Below are positions 43,319 to 52,713 of a stretch of 64,000 nt of DNA, piece after piece (position 1 is the stretch's first letter; each line of letters begins with the position of its first letter). This stretch comes from CAVRQM01 sp963732775 (GTDB lineage: Bacteria > Pseudomonadota > Alphaproteobacteria > Acetobacterales > Acetobacteraceae), in the NCBI GenBank assembly GCA_963732775.1, contig CAVTAR010000003.1:434001-498000 (forward strand). Direction: 5' to 3'. The notes beneath the pieces are model-generated. The model saw only the letters and a program-made list of their open reading frames with translations. It made no database searches and was not told where the DNA came from. Both the position numbers and the translations under genes were made by a program.

Positions 43319-44891
43319 TCAGGCCGACAGCGAACCGGGGCTGCCCTGCACGACCTGGCTCTGCACTAGCACCGTCTGGCCGCCCTCGATGTTGACGATG
43401 AACTTCTCGTTGATCGCCTGGTAGCGGACCTGCGCGTCCGATTGCACGTAGCCGAGCGCAGGTGCGGGTCGCCGGATTGTTGCTGAGGTCGCAGATGACG
43501 CTGAACGGGGCCGAGCCGTCGGTGCTGCCGAGCAGGCCCTGCTGCAGCATCGCCTGCAGGAAACTGAGCTGGGTCGCGCGGATGCGGCGGAACAGGTTCG
43601 CGTTGATCACCTGCCCGACGTACTGCCCCATGCCGGCGGCGAGGGTCGCCGCGACATAGTTGGTGAGGCGCGTATAGTTGTCGCCGTTCACCGCGGCATT
43701 GCTGGCCGAGTTGTGGCCGCCGCGCACGCCCCAGAAATGCCCTGCCGGCTGCGGGTTGGCGATGACGTCGATGCCGGCCTGCAATAGCACGGCCAGCTCG
43801 GCGGCCGAGTAGGTGGACGCCTGCCCGCTGCCGGGCTGGCCGGACTTCTGGCTGCCCACCACGCAATACAGCGGCTTGTTCAGGCTGGACTGTTCGGGCG
43901 ATAGGTTGGCCAGCCGGCCGGCGACGAAGCCCTGCGGGCTGACGACGCGGATGCTGCCGTTGACCTGATCGTTCCAGAAGACCCAGTCACCGAACATCAG
44001 CTTCGCGGCATAGCTGTCGAGGCCTGCCGCCTGCTTGACTGCGACGGCGTTGGCGATGCTGTCCCCGGCGGGGCCGGTCAGGACCATGTAGAGGCCCTCG
44101 GACAGCCCGAACTGCGCCTGGGTGGTCCACTGCGTCGGGTCGTCGGCGTCGGCGAGCAGGCCGATGCTGCAGCCCTGGCCGCGCAGCGCGTACATCCCGC
44201 TGCGCGGCGGCACGTCCACGCCCACCAGGGTGGCCGCCGTGACGCTGGCCGCGCCATCGCTGCCGGCGCTGCCGGTGGCGAAGCTGGCGGTGAGCGCGGC
44301 GGGTGCGGCAGTGGTGGCGCCGGGGTTGACGACGACGAGTTGCGAGGGTGCGCGCTGTGGTCCCTGCCCCTTGTTCACCGCCGCGGCCAGCGTCGCCCAG
44401 AACCCGGCTCCCGCACCTTGCAGGTTGTCGAACACCTCCGGCGGCAGGCCGGGCAGGCCCACCGTGAGCCGCCATGAGCCGGCCTTGCTTCCGCCCGCCA
44501 GCGTCACGGCGATCTGGTTGCCGAGCGTGCCGGTGTACAGCGCCGTCAGCACCACGCTGGTGCCAGGCAGCGTGAGGCTTGCCGCGGTGTCGGTGCCGTC
44601 GGTCGCGCGCACGCAACGGAAGTTCACGGCGCCTTGCTGCACGGCGCTGGCGACCTGCGTGCCCATGTCGTACTTGCGTGCCGCCAACGGGCCGAAATTG
44701 CGCGCGTAGTCGGCCATGGTGGCGACGATCACCGGCTGGCCCACTGGCCCCCAGCTCGCGGTGCCGACCACGCCCACCACGTCGGTCGGCACGCCGTTCA
44801 GGACCAGGTTCTGCGGCGGCACGATCTGGACGTACAGGTCGGGGACCACGAGGGCAGTGGTGTTGATGCTGCCCTGTTGAACGATCGGCAT
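43319..44891 (-). CDS. Tail sheath protein, frameshifted near the C-terminus
   Basis: About 523 aa after repair. N-terminal VPDLYVQIVPPQNLVLNGVP and DVVGVVGTASWGPVGQPVIV, middle GPAGDSIANAVAVKQAAGLD, and GHFWGVRGGHNSASNAAVNG with LTNYVAATLAAGMGQYVGQV match contractile sheath proteins (Mu L/gp39 type). One extra base near 43455-43465 breaks the frame after NNPATRT; the family C-terminus (ALGYVQSDAQVRYQAINEKF, IVNIEGGQTV) follows in another frame to 43319. The sheath contracts to eject the tube. Confidence 0.87.
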
Positions 44892-44895
44892 GGTC

Positions 44896-45042
44896 TCAGC
44901 CCTCCTTTCCGGAAGTCAGCACGCGCACGACGTCGGCCGCGTGTTCGCCGTCCAGCACGCGCGCGACCTCGTCCGCGTCCTCGATCACGTCGCCCCGCGC
45001 GTGCCCCGCGAAGGCGCGCACCACGACCAGCTTGATGTTCAT
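44896..45042 (-). CDS. 48-residue phage protein before the sheath gene
   Basis: ATG 45042 with GGAGG 4 bp upstream, stop at 44896, 4 bp before the sheath start. The product begins MNIKLVVVRAFAGHARGDVI and ends VVRVLTSGKEG. Small acidic proteins occupy the same slot, just before the sheath, in Mu-like phages (for example the DUF2635 slot). The sequence is not clearly that family. Too short for usual gene calling. Confidence 0.72.
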   Translation of the reverse strand: MNIKLVVVRAFAGHARGDVIEDADEVARVLDGEHAADVVRVLTSGKEG

Positions 45043-45070
45043 TCCGCCTCCGGTTGTCAGCTCTTTGGGA

Positions 45071-45899
45071 TCAGGTCAGAGTGGTCTTGACCAGCACGCC
45101 GTCGCCGAACACGCGCACGTCGCCGAACAGCAGGCGCGGCAGGTCGGCGGCGATGGTCGTTGCGTAGTCGACGCTGTAGACCAGGTCGCGCCGGTACAGC
45201 GCCGCATCCTGCGCGCGGTCGCTGCTGGTGGTGCCGAGATAGCGCAGGCGGCCGGCCATGCCATCGGCCAGGCCCAGGAAGTCGAACGCCGAGAGCGCCT
45301 CGTCCACGGCCGCGGCGGCGGCGTCGCGGGCAGCGGGGTCGGGGCACCAGAAGACGATGCGGAACGGCTGCACCTGCCGCCGCGTCTCGCGCAGGCTGGG
45401 CTGGTCTGCCTCCACGCGGGCGATGACGCTGGTGCCCGGCGGCAGTACCGACGTCACTGCCCCGCACCATGACCCCGCGCAGCGAGCCGAGCGCGGCTGC
45501 GAGTGCGGCCGCGATCGAGGCCGTCGTGTCACCGGCCTGCGTACGGTGCACGGCGCCGAGCCGGCCGACCAGCAGCCCCGCGAGCTGGCTTGGCTCGGCC
45601 GTGCCGCCCACGGTAGCGGTGCCGCCCGCGACGGTGATCGTGAGCGTCGGCGCGACTGCGCGCTGCGAGCGCCACTCGTCGGGGTAGCGCGTCGTGTTGC
45701 GCTGGTTGTGCGGGTCGCCGGCGACGGTCACGGTCACGCGGCCGGCCAGCAGGTCGGAGTCGAGCTTGGCCGCCGCCGGCCAGCCGCGGAAGATGCTGCA
45801 CGGCTTGCCGACCAGGCTCGGCCCGGCACTGCCGGCAGGATAGAGCACGCCGGAGGCGATCGCCGCCAGCACCTGCTCCACGTCGCTCTGATCGGCCAT
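45071..45899 (-). CDS. Head-tail joining / tail terminator-region protein, frameshifted
   Basis: About 275 aa after repair. MADQSDVEQVLAAIASGVLY, then SLVGKPCSIFRGWPAAAKLD and TLTITVAGGTATVGG, joined after a one-base break near 45460 to SVIARVEADQPSLRETRRQV, PFRIVFWCPDPAARD and LLFGDVRVFGDGVLVKTTLT. ATG 45899 overlaps the preceding stop (ATGA). It lies in the connector region before the sheath, so head-tail joining is inferred. Confidence 0.7.
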
Positions 45900-46537
45900 C
45901 AGGTTGCCGTCTGCCGCACGGACAGGCGCCACCCCATTTCGGTCGGTTCCGCGGCGGAGACAACGGCGCTGCGTGCGAAATCATCGGTGAGGAGGTCGCC
46001 CGTGCGTGGCGCGACCGCTCCGGGAAGCCGCGGCAGCAGCACGCTCCAGCCGCCCAGCGGCGCGTCGGCGGGCAGCTCCGCGCGGTCCAGGCCGTAGCCG
46101 TGGGTGAGCACGCTGGCCGGCCAGCCCGAGAGCACGATGCTGGCGGTGTCGCGCCGCAAGCCGCCATACGCAGCGAGCCCGACCATCTGGTTGTTGGGCG
46201 GCCGGAGGATGTCGAGCAGGCGATTGGCCCTGACGCACAGCACCGGCAGCAGCGGCGACTGGTCGGCGATGAACCAGGTGAGGCGCGGGCCTACCAGGTA
46301 GTCGCCCGGCTGGGTGTACGCGGCATCGACCGTCGCCTCGAACAGCGGGTGGCCGAACAGCGCGGCGCGGCCGCTGCTGGGCGCGAACAGCGCCGGCAGG
46401 GACATCGTCGCGGTGCCGCTGGCGAGCGGGCCGAGGGGCGTGCGTGGGCGATGCAGCGTGTGCAGCGCACCGACGCGCCATGCGGCGATGCCGCGGCCGC
46501 GCTGGATCAGGTCGTCGATACGGTCGTCGTCCATCAT
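45899..46537 (-). CDS. Phage structural protein of the connector region
   Basis: 212 aa. DDLIQRGRGIAAWRVGALHT, FEATVDAAYTQPGDYLVGPR then WFIADQSPLLPVLCVRANRL, IVLSGWPASVLTHGYGLDRA. The middle recalls minor capsid/tail attachment proteins with a QPGDYL-type motif. ATG 46537 overlaps the previous stop. Role inferred from position only. Confidence 0.65.
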   Translation of the reverse strand: MMDDDRIDDLIQRGRGIAAWRVGALHTLHRPRTPLGPLASGTATMSLPALFAPSSGRAALFGHPLFEATVDAAYTQPGDYLVGPRLTWFIADQSPLLPVLCVRANRLLDILRPPNNQMVGLAAYGGLRRDTASIVLSGWPASVLTHGYGLDRAELPADAPLGGWSVLLPRLPGAVAPRTGDLLTDDFARSAVVSAAEPTEMGWRLSVRQTAT

Positions 46538-46911
46538 ACCACCAGCGTGAGCGAGCCGTCGCCGAGTGCCGGCCCCGGCGGGATGCCGAGAAAGCCGCAC
46601 AGCCGGCGGCGCCAGCCGTCAAACAGCTGCGTGCGCTCGGCCAGCTCGGCCGGGTTGCGGGTCCACACCGCGGCCGTCTCGGTATCGAGGCGCTGGGCGG
46701 TCCCGGCGAGGTCGCTTTCCAGCGAGGCGAGCTGCGCCAGGTAGGTGCGCAGCACGGATTCCTCGGCTGGCGCCAGGTTCTGCAGCCGGAACTCGAGCAG
46801 CCCGTAGGCCTGGAAGAATCGCCAGCCCTGAAAGCCGGCCGGGCCCGAGCCATAGGCGGGATAGCCGCAGTGGCGACGGATGTCGGTGAGTTCGTTCGGC
46901 AGGAAGGACAT
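46534..46911 (-). CDS. Head-tail connector-like protein
   Basis: 125 aa. LPNELTDIRRHCGYPAYGSG, RFFQAYGLLEFRLQNLAPAE and LAQLASLESDLAGTAQRLDT with a helical C-terminus. The opening resembles adaptor proteins that ring the portal. It follows the capsid gene after a 129-bp gap containing a CCGGCTTTCT...GAAGGAGGAGAG repeat-like tract. Confidence 0.65.
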   Translation of the reverse strand: MSFLPNELTDIRRHCGYPAYGSGPAGFQGWRFFQAYGLLEFRLQNLAPAEESVLRTYLAQLASLESDLAGTAQRLDTETAAVWTRNPAELAERTQLFDGWRRRLCGFLGIPPGPALGDGSLTLVV

Positions 46912-47040
46912 CGGTGCGCTCCTGTTGCGATCGTGCGCGGCCCGCCCGCCGCCCCGGCTTTCTGCTCGAAGGAGGAGAGAGGATGCTGCTCCCTCCCGCC
47001 TCGGGCAGACCGCCAGGGCGAGGGCCGTCGAGCCGGCCCG

Positions 47041-48371
47041 TCAGCCGATGTGCTCGACCATCACCGCGCGCTTGAACGCGGCGTTGGTCGCGGTCGGGAT
47101 GGTGCTCGGGTTGGTCGTGGTATCGGACGGCGCGCAGAAGCCGCCGATCCAGTACCAGCTCTGGGCGATGATCTGCTGCAGCCGGTCGATCGGCTCGCGG
47201 GTCACCATCGCCACCTCGTCGATCACGTTGACGATGCTGTCGGCCGGCGCACGTCGTCGGCCGCGATGCCGGCGAAATCGCCCTCGATCAGCGCGCCCTT
47301 GCCCACCACGATCGGCCGGCGGACCAGCGCCCCCGAGATGGTCGGGTGCGCCTGCACGTAGGCCTCGGTGGTGGGGATGAAGCGCAGGCCGAGGAAGTCG
47401 TTGACCATGCCCCGCTTGAACACCTGGTTGGCGCTGGTGGCACCCTGGAACAGCTGGCGGAACGCCTGGTCGGCGAACAGCTGGCGGGCGCTAATCGGAT
47501 CGAGATAGCAGTTGTAGGCGCCGTCGATCTCGGGGACGGCGTTCTGCCGCAGGATCGCGACCGCGTTCAGCAGGGTGGCCATGTCCAGGATGTCGGGCGT
47601 GGCGCCGGCCACCAGCTGCGTGATGTTGGTGCGGGCGTTCGGGCGCAGGATCGCGCTGGCGGTGGAGGCGGTGACGGTGTTGTCGGCGGTGCCGTCGGCC
47701 ACCGTGACGTTGCCCGAGAAGGTCAGCACGCCGGAGATGCCGCCCGGCGTAAGCGAAATGTTGGTCGGGTCCACGGTGACGCCGCTCAGAGTGTAGGTGT
47801 TGGACCCCACATTGACGGGCAGCGGGTTGCTGGCGCTGACCGGCACCTGCACGCCGTTGACGAACACCGTTTGAAAGCCGCGCACGTCGTCCACCGTTAC
47901 GTTCGGGCCGGCCGCGGCGAGCGTGGTGCGCACCCGGGTGTTGCCGCCGAAATAGCCGTCGAACAGCGCATTGCGCGCCAGCTCGTCCAGGCTGCGTGCC
48001 GCCTGCTCGCCGTTGATGGCGGCATTGAGCAGGAACTGGCCGGCGATGCCGACGCGCGAGGTCACCATGTTGAGGTCGGTGGTGGCGGCGTAATGGTTTA
48101 TCGTGATGGTGTACTGCTCGACCGCGAAGCTCGTCGGCGTGAGGCCGTTGTCGAGGTTGGTGTTGGTGGCCGCGGCCAGCGGCGTGGTGACGCTGGGCTT
48201 CAGGCCGGCGCGCGTCTTGGTCAGCGTCTCGCCGATGCCGACCGCGAACTCCTCGCGGTCCGCCACGGCGCGATAGCCGAGCCGCGAGTGCAGCGCGTGC
48301 TGGAACTCGCGCTCGAGAAAGCCCTGCTGAATGATCGGCTGCAGGCTCGGCGGGAAATTGCTGATGCCCAT
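47041..48371 (-). CDS. Major capsid protein, frameshifted
   Basis: About 443 aa after repair. N-terminus PPSLQPIIQQGFLEREFQHA, then VGIGETLTKTRAGLKPSVTT, QYTITINHYAATTDLNMVTS, and VFKRGMVNDFLGLRFIPTTE. The frame breaks near 47250 and continues as PADSIVNVIDEVAMVTREPI, ending FKRAVMVEHIG at 47041. An Ig-like insert with strand repeats (TYTLSGVTVDPTNISLTPGG) lies in the middle. Size and place after portal and scaffold-like genes support a capsid role. The family could not be named with certainty. Confidence 0.78.
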
Positions 48372-48400
48372 GTGGGTCTGTCCTTATCCGTGCGTTGCGG

Positions 48401-48778
48401 TCACAGGCGGCGCAGCAGCTCGGCGCGGGCCGCCTGCCACTCGTCGTAGGTCAGGTCGGCGGCGCGGCGCGGCTTCGGCGGCTGCGCTGGCGGGGCGGCG
48501 GCAGTGCTCGACGACGAGTGCCCGCCGGCAAACAGCCAGGGCTTGGCGCGGCGCATGGCGGCCATCAGGGCTGCCGCCCCCGCCACCTCGCCACGCTCGT
48601 CGACCTGCAGCGCGGTCGCGTCGACCAGCTTCAGGCCGTCCAGGTCGACCATCCCGGCGCGCTGCGCCTCGGCGCGCAGGCTCGCTTGCAGCAGCGCCGC
48701 GCGATGGGCTGCCTGCATCTCGGCGAGCTGCCGCTCCAGCCCGGCGACGCGGTCCTCGGGGGGCGGGTCGTCGCTCAT
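48401..48778 (-). CDS. Scaffold-like small phage protein
   Basis: 125 aa. An N-terminal coiled coil (DRVAGLERQLAEMQAAHRAA) and a C-terminal basic segment (LTYDEWQAARAELLRRL) separated by a Pro/Ser/Ala linker. It lies between portal and capsid, where scaffold genes usually are. ATG overlaps the portal stop (ATGA). Confidence 0.6.
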   Translation of the reverse strand: MSDDPPPEDRVAGLERQLAEMQAAHRAALLQASLRAEAQRAGMVDLDGLKLVDATALQVDERGEVAGAAALMAAMRRAKPWLFAGGHSSSSTAAAPPAQPPKPRRAADLTYDEWQAARAELLRRL

Positions 48779-50175
48779 GCGCTCTCCTGTCCAGAAATCA
48801 TTTCTGACTCGCCGGCCACGTCCTCGATGTCGTAGACGTCGGCGATCGACTTGATCGCAGTGGCGCGCGACAGCAGCCGACCCTCGGTCAGCGTGCGCAG
48901 CGTCTGCGCGTCGCTGGCGCGATCCTCGGCGGTCGGCACCGTCCAGCGCGGCCATTTCAGGCTCAGCCTGGCCGCGCCGTCGAGCGGGCCGATCGGCTCG
49001 CCCAGCACCCGCAGCGGGAACGCCTGCGAGGCGCCGACCACCATGCGGGCGAGGTCGAGCAGGCCGGCCCCGTAGCTGACGCGCAGATGGTCGGCCAGCC
49101 AGATCAGTCCCTGGTTCATCAGCTCCAGCGCGCGGCCGCTCTGCGACGCAGAGAGCCGGTCGGCGCTGGCGCGATTGGCGTGCACGCCCTCCAGCGCGTA
49201 TTCGCGCAGCGTGCGGACGTATTCGATCACGGCCTGTGCGGCGGTGCCACTGATCTCCAGCAGCTTCGCGTCGCCGCCACTGCCCACCAGCAGCGCGTTG
49301 TTGCCGCCACGGATCAGCTCGCCATTCTCGGGGGCGGCCGGCTCACGTACCAGCAACAGCGGGTCTGACGAGTATTTCAGGCCGCGACCGGCCTGCGAGA
49401 GTTGGTAGTCGATCTCGATCCCGGTCTCGACGGCGGCGGCGAAGGTGCACGCGCCATCGACGTCGTCGTCGAGCGGACCTGGCAAATTACGGATCCAGGT
49501 AATCGGCACGAAGCCGAAATCGTGACGCACGCTGCGGGCGTCGTCGGGAACGGCGAGCGGGTCGCCTGCCGCCGGCTGCGGCACGAACCAGGTCTCCGCC
49601 ATGTCGTCCCACACGCGGGCGAACCAGGACCGCGCCTGCGGTTCGCAGCCCTCATAGCCGCGGCTCGCCAGCACGCGGCCGAAGACCTTGTAGCGCTCCG
49701 TCACGCGCAGCAGCCGGTCCGGCTCCTGCGGGTCCCACTCGGGGGTCAGAAACTTAGTGTCCAGCACCCGGAAGAACAGTCGTCCGCGCAACACGCGCAG
49801 CCAGATCGCGACGCTCCCGACGCTGCCGGCGCGCGCGGCTTCCAGCATCGTGGCGTTGAGGCGAGACTCTCGCGCGATGTCCGCCAGCGCGGTGCGGATC
49901 CGGGGATCCTCGCTGTCGATCGCCGGGAAGTGGCCATCGCCGAACAGCAAGCTCACGGAATCGTCGACCACGATGCGCGCCAGCGGGTAGCGCACGCTGG
50001 GGCGACGTTGCCGCAGCGGCACGTAGTCGCCGCCGGGCGTGCGCTCCTCGTGAAACTCGTGGGGCAGCACGTCGTACAGCCGGCCTTCCAGCACCCGCTG
50101 GAAGATATCGAGGCGACGCACGCGCTCGGGGAAATCGGCGTCGCCGCCGATGTTCTGGCAGATCGTGTCGAACAT
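48775..50175 (-). CDS. Phage portal protein
   Basis: 466 aa. FPERVRRLDIFQRVLEGRLY, RYPLARIVVDDSVSLLFGDG, then KFLTPEWDPQEPDRLLRVTE and CTFAAAVETGIEIDYQLSQA with the long helix region RASADRLSASQSGRALELMN. Forms the dodecameric DNA gate in the head. ATG 50175, directly after terminase. Confidence 0.85.
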   Translation of the reverse strand: MFDTICQNIGGDADFPERVRRLDIFQRVLEGRLYDVLPHEFHEERTPGGDYVPLRQRRPSVRYPLARIVVDDSVSLLFGDGHFPAIDSEDPRIRTALADIARESRLNATMLEAARAGSVGSVAIWLRVLRGRLFFRVLDTKFLTPEWDPQEPDRLLRVTERYKVFGRVLASRGYEGCEPQARSWFARVWDDMAETWFVPQPAAGDPLAVPDDARSVRHDFGFVPITWIRNLPGPLDDDVDGACTFAAAVETGIEIDYQLSQAGRGLKYSSDPLLLVREPAAPENGELIRGGNNALLVGSGGDAKLLEISGTAAQAVIEYVRTLREYALEGVHANRASADRLSASQSGRALELMNQGLIWLADHLRVSYGAGLLDLARMVVGASQAFPLRVLGEPIGPLDGAARLSLKWPRWTVPTAEDRASDAQTLRTLTEGRLLSRATAIKSIADVYDIEDVAGESEMISGQESA

Positions 50176-50204
50176 GCGTGTCCTTTGCTTGCCTCGGTGG
50201 CGCG

Positions 50205-51590
50205 TCACCGCCCGAGCAGGTTCACCCGCAGCCGTCGCGCCTCGGTGCGCGCCCCCTCCAGCATGGAGTGGGCGCGAGCGAGTGCGTCCACCTGGTCGTC
50301 GTGCCGGCCGTGCGGGAAGTCCCGCATCTCGTCGAGCAGCGCCGCGGCCCAGGGGCCGCGCGCCAGGCTCAGCTCGCCGGCCTCGACCTGCGCGCTGACT
50401 GGGCCCGCCCGCGTCAGCTTGCTGCCGGTCTCGGGGGTGGCCTCCACCCGGTATGCCTTCAGCAGCCGGCGCAAATGCGCCACCTGCTGCTTGCCCGCCT
50501 GCCCCGGATCCTGCGGCAGGCCGATCGCCACGCTGGCGCCGTCGGCGTCGGCCGTGCTCAGGATGGCCTGCTCCACGACGAATGGTCCGCCACGCAGCCG
50601 CACCACGTCGAGTACCACCATGCCCCTGTCGGAACGTCCAAGCTTGAGCCCGACGGTCCAGTCCGGATCGTTCCCGCCCGCGACCGCGGTGGCGGCCAGG
50701 TCCCAGGCGCGGACGACGCTCCGGCACTCGGGCGCCACATCGAGCAGCCGGATCTGCTCCGGGCGGAACAGCGTGCCGGCATCGGGGCGCGGCTGCTGCT
50801 GGAACAGCGAGTGCCACATCCGCTCGCCCATCGAGCGGCGCTTGCGAGCGAGCTCCTCGGCATCCTCCCACTCCGGCCACAGCGGCGCGCCGGGCTTGCG
50901 GCCGAGCGGATCGTCAGCTTCGGCCAGCGCCGGCAGGCGCAGCACCTCCCACCGGTCGTCGCCGGCCAGCAGGCGGCCAGCGATGTCGTCCTCGTGCCAG
51001 CGCGTCATCACCAGCACGACTCGCCCACCCGGCTTCAGGCGCGGGATCAGGTCGGACTGATACCATTGCCAGAGCGACTCTCGCGCCGCAGCGCTGTCAC
51101 CCTCGGCGTGGTTCTTCACCGGGTCGTCGATCAGCACCAGGTCGGCGCGGCGGCCCACGATCGGGCCCCGCACGCCGGCGGCGAAGTAGCTGCCGCCGTC
51201 CTCGACGCTCCAGCGCCCGGCCGCGCGGTCGTCGCGGCAGAGGCGAAGTCCCAGCGACGCCGCGTGTTCCTGCACCATCGCGCGGGCGCGGCGGCCAAAC
51301 TGGTGCGCCAGCGATTCGGTATGGGAGGCGGCTATGATGTTGTGGCCAGGGTGGCGGCGCAACCACCAGCCCGGCAGCAGCACACTGCAATAGGTGGACT
51401 TCGCGCTGCCCGGCGGCATCGCGACCAGTAGGCGATCGAGCGAGCCGTCCGACACGCGCTCCAGCTGCGCCAGCAGCAGCCGGTGGTGCGCGGCCGGGGC
51501 CAGCGGGGCCAGCGCCCGCTCGGCCCATTCATCAAGGCTCCCGGTCGGCCGCGCGTCCGCTGCGCGATCATCCGCCGCGCGTCGCGTCAA
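50205..51590 (-). CDS. Terminase large subunit
   Basis: 461 aa DNA-packaging motor. ATPase Walker A MPPGSAKST (58-66), Walker B DLVLIDDP (150-157), coupling segment VVLVMTRWHEDDIAG. The RNase H-like nuclease has Asp in VRAWDLAAT and the HDDQVDALA motif near the C-terminus. All key residues are present, so packaging could work. The start is TTG 51590. No small terminase gene adjoins. Confidence 0.93.
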   Translation of the reverse strand: MTRRAADDRAADARPTGSLDEWAERALAPLAPAAHHRLLLAQLERVSDGSLDRLLVAMPPGSAKSTYCSVLLPGWWLRRHPGHNIIAASHTESLAHQFGRRARAMVQEHAASLGLRLCRDDRAAGRWSVEDGGSYFAAGVRGPIVGRRADLVLIDDPVKNHAEGDSAAARESLWQWYQSDLIPRLKPGGRVVLVMTRWHEDDIAGRLLAGDDRWEVLRLPALAEADDPLGRKPGAPLWPEWEDAEELARKRRSMGERMWHSLFQQQPRPDAGTLFRPEQIRLLDVAPECRSVVRAWDLAATAVAGGNDPDWTVGLKLGRSDRGMVVLDVVRLRGGPFVVEQAILSTADADGASVAIGLPQDPGQAGKQQVAHLRRLLKAYRVEATPETGSKLTRAGPVSAQVEAGELSLARGPWAAALLDEMRDFPHGRHDDQVDALARAHSMLEGARTEARRLRVNLLGR

Positions 51591-52080
51591 GAACGACCCC
51601 CGCGAACGGACCCCGAATACGAGTGCGGCGGCTGCGGGGTTCGTTCTCCCCGCACGCCGCCGATCATGGAGGTATTCCTACAGGAAAATGGTCAGTGTGG
51701 TCAAGGAAAATCTTCCGGCACTTTCGCCCTCTCCCGCGGCCAGGGCCGCCGATCGCTGCTTAACCGCAAGGACCGCTCAATCACAGCGGGTTAGCTGCCT
51801 GAACTCCCCGCGCAATGCAGCGCTCACCACAATAAGGCCGCAATCACGCCCGTCTCGCCTGCACTGCACCGGGATCGTTGCTGACGTCGGTCGAGGCGAT
51901 CGTCTGACCTGCGATCGAGTTCGATTGCAATACGACACCCGGGGGAGGCGGACCTTCTCCCGATCAGGGGTTGATCTCGCCGGCGCGAGTTGATCTACTC
52001 GCGCTCTATGGTGATGAGGGGAGGTTTCGCGGAAACGTCGTTGCGCCATCCTGACGCCAACACATCGAAGAGGACCCTTC
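51591..52080. promoter_or_regulatory. 490-bp gene-free region upstream of terminase and rlpA
   Basis: No convincing gene. It holds a long imperfect hairpin at 51625-51661 (GCGGCGGCTGCGGGG against CCCCGCACGCCGCC), and on the minus strand a TTGACC -35-like element (51704-51699) within a direct repeat TGACCA-CAC-TGACCA. A TAGGAA-like -10 may follow. This may be the promoter/operator of the phage late operon. Nearer rlpA, an A-rich GAGGA ribosome binding site is seen. Confidence 0.4.
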
Positions 52081-52707
52081 ATGATCGCTCGCACCACGCT
52101 GGCATTGATGCTGGCCTGCCTTGCCGCGACCGCGGTTCTGACCGCTCCCCATCACGCTGCGGCCGAGAGCCGCAAATCTTGCCGGGACTGCTCCAGCCAC
52201 CCCACGCAGAACATTGCCTACGCCCGCCGCATCCGGACGGACCGGAGCCTGGCCCGGCGCTCGCTGGACGCCGCGTGCACGACCCTCACCTCCAGAGGAG
52301 TTTGCGACGACGGCCTGGCCTACGACACCCCGCGTGACGCGAGCGGCCATCCGCTGGACGAAGCAGCGCTCATCCCGCTGGCCGCCGTCGGACCCGAGGC
52401 CGGGCGTGCCTCGTCGAACCCATGGCAGACCGGGGTTGCGAGCTGGTACGGCGGCTCACGCTGGCAGGGACACTTGACCAGCAGCGGCACGCGCTATGAC
52501 GAGAACGGGCTGACTGCCGCCCATGCCAGCCTGCCGCTCGGCAGCCTGGCGCGGGTTCGCTTGGTAGGAAGCGAGCGCGAGGTCGTGGTGACGATCACCG
52601 ACCGCCCCGGCACCCGCAGCCGGGTGATTGACCTGAGCCGCGGGGCGGCGGCGAAGCTTGGCATACTCTCGCAGGGCGTGGCGCGGGTCGCGATCGATCC
52701 GCTCTGA
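52081..52707 (+). CDS. rlpA: RlpA-like double-psi beta-barrel protein
   Basis: 208 aa. Signal peptide (MIARTTLALMLACLAATAVL, cleavage near AAA at 28), a Cys-containing linker (SCRDCSS), and a C-terminal RlpA domain: GVASWYGGSRWQGHLTSSGT, RYDENGLTAAHASLPLGSLA, then VVTITDRPG and SRVIDLSRGAAAKLGI. RlpA proteins cleave or bind denuded peptidoglycan glycans at the septum. No lipobox is obvious, so it is likely soluble periplasmic. No SPOR domain. Confidence 0.87.
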   Translation: MIARTTLALMLACLAATAVLTAPHHAAAESRKSCRDCSSHPTQNIAYARRIRTDRSLARRSLDAACTTLTSRGVCDDGLAYDTPRDASGHPLDEAALIPLAAVGPEAGRASSNPWQTGVASWYGGSRWQGHLTSSGTRYDENGLTAAHASLPLGSLARVRLVGSEREVVVTITDRPGTRSRVIDLSRGAAAKLGILSQGVARVAIDPL

Positions 52708-52713
52708 CCGGGT

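Larger units (their letters stand above)
25817..51590 (-). mobile_element. Contractile-tail prophage-like element without integration or lysogeny genes
   Basis: About 25.8 kb of co-directional, often 1-4 bp overlapping genes. They encode terminase, portal, capsid, head-tail connectors, tail sheath and tube, tail chaperone, baseplate (X, D, V, W, J, I types), fibres, XhlA-like protein, endolysin, glycosyltransferase and a membrane protein. No integrase, transposase, excisionase, replication protein, small terminase, head protease or repressor is found inside, and no att repeat is evident. The left end overlaps a host NUDIX-like gene. Either a defective prophage, or a domesticated particle or gene-transfer-agent-like element. 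The tail layout is Mu/P2-like. Confidence 0.88.
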
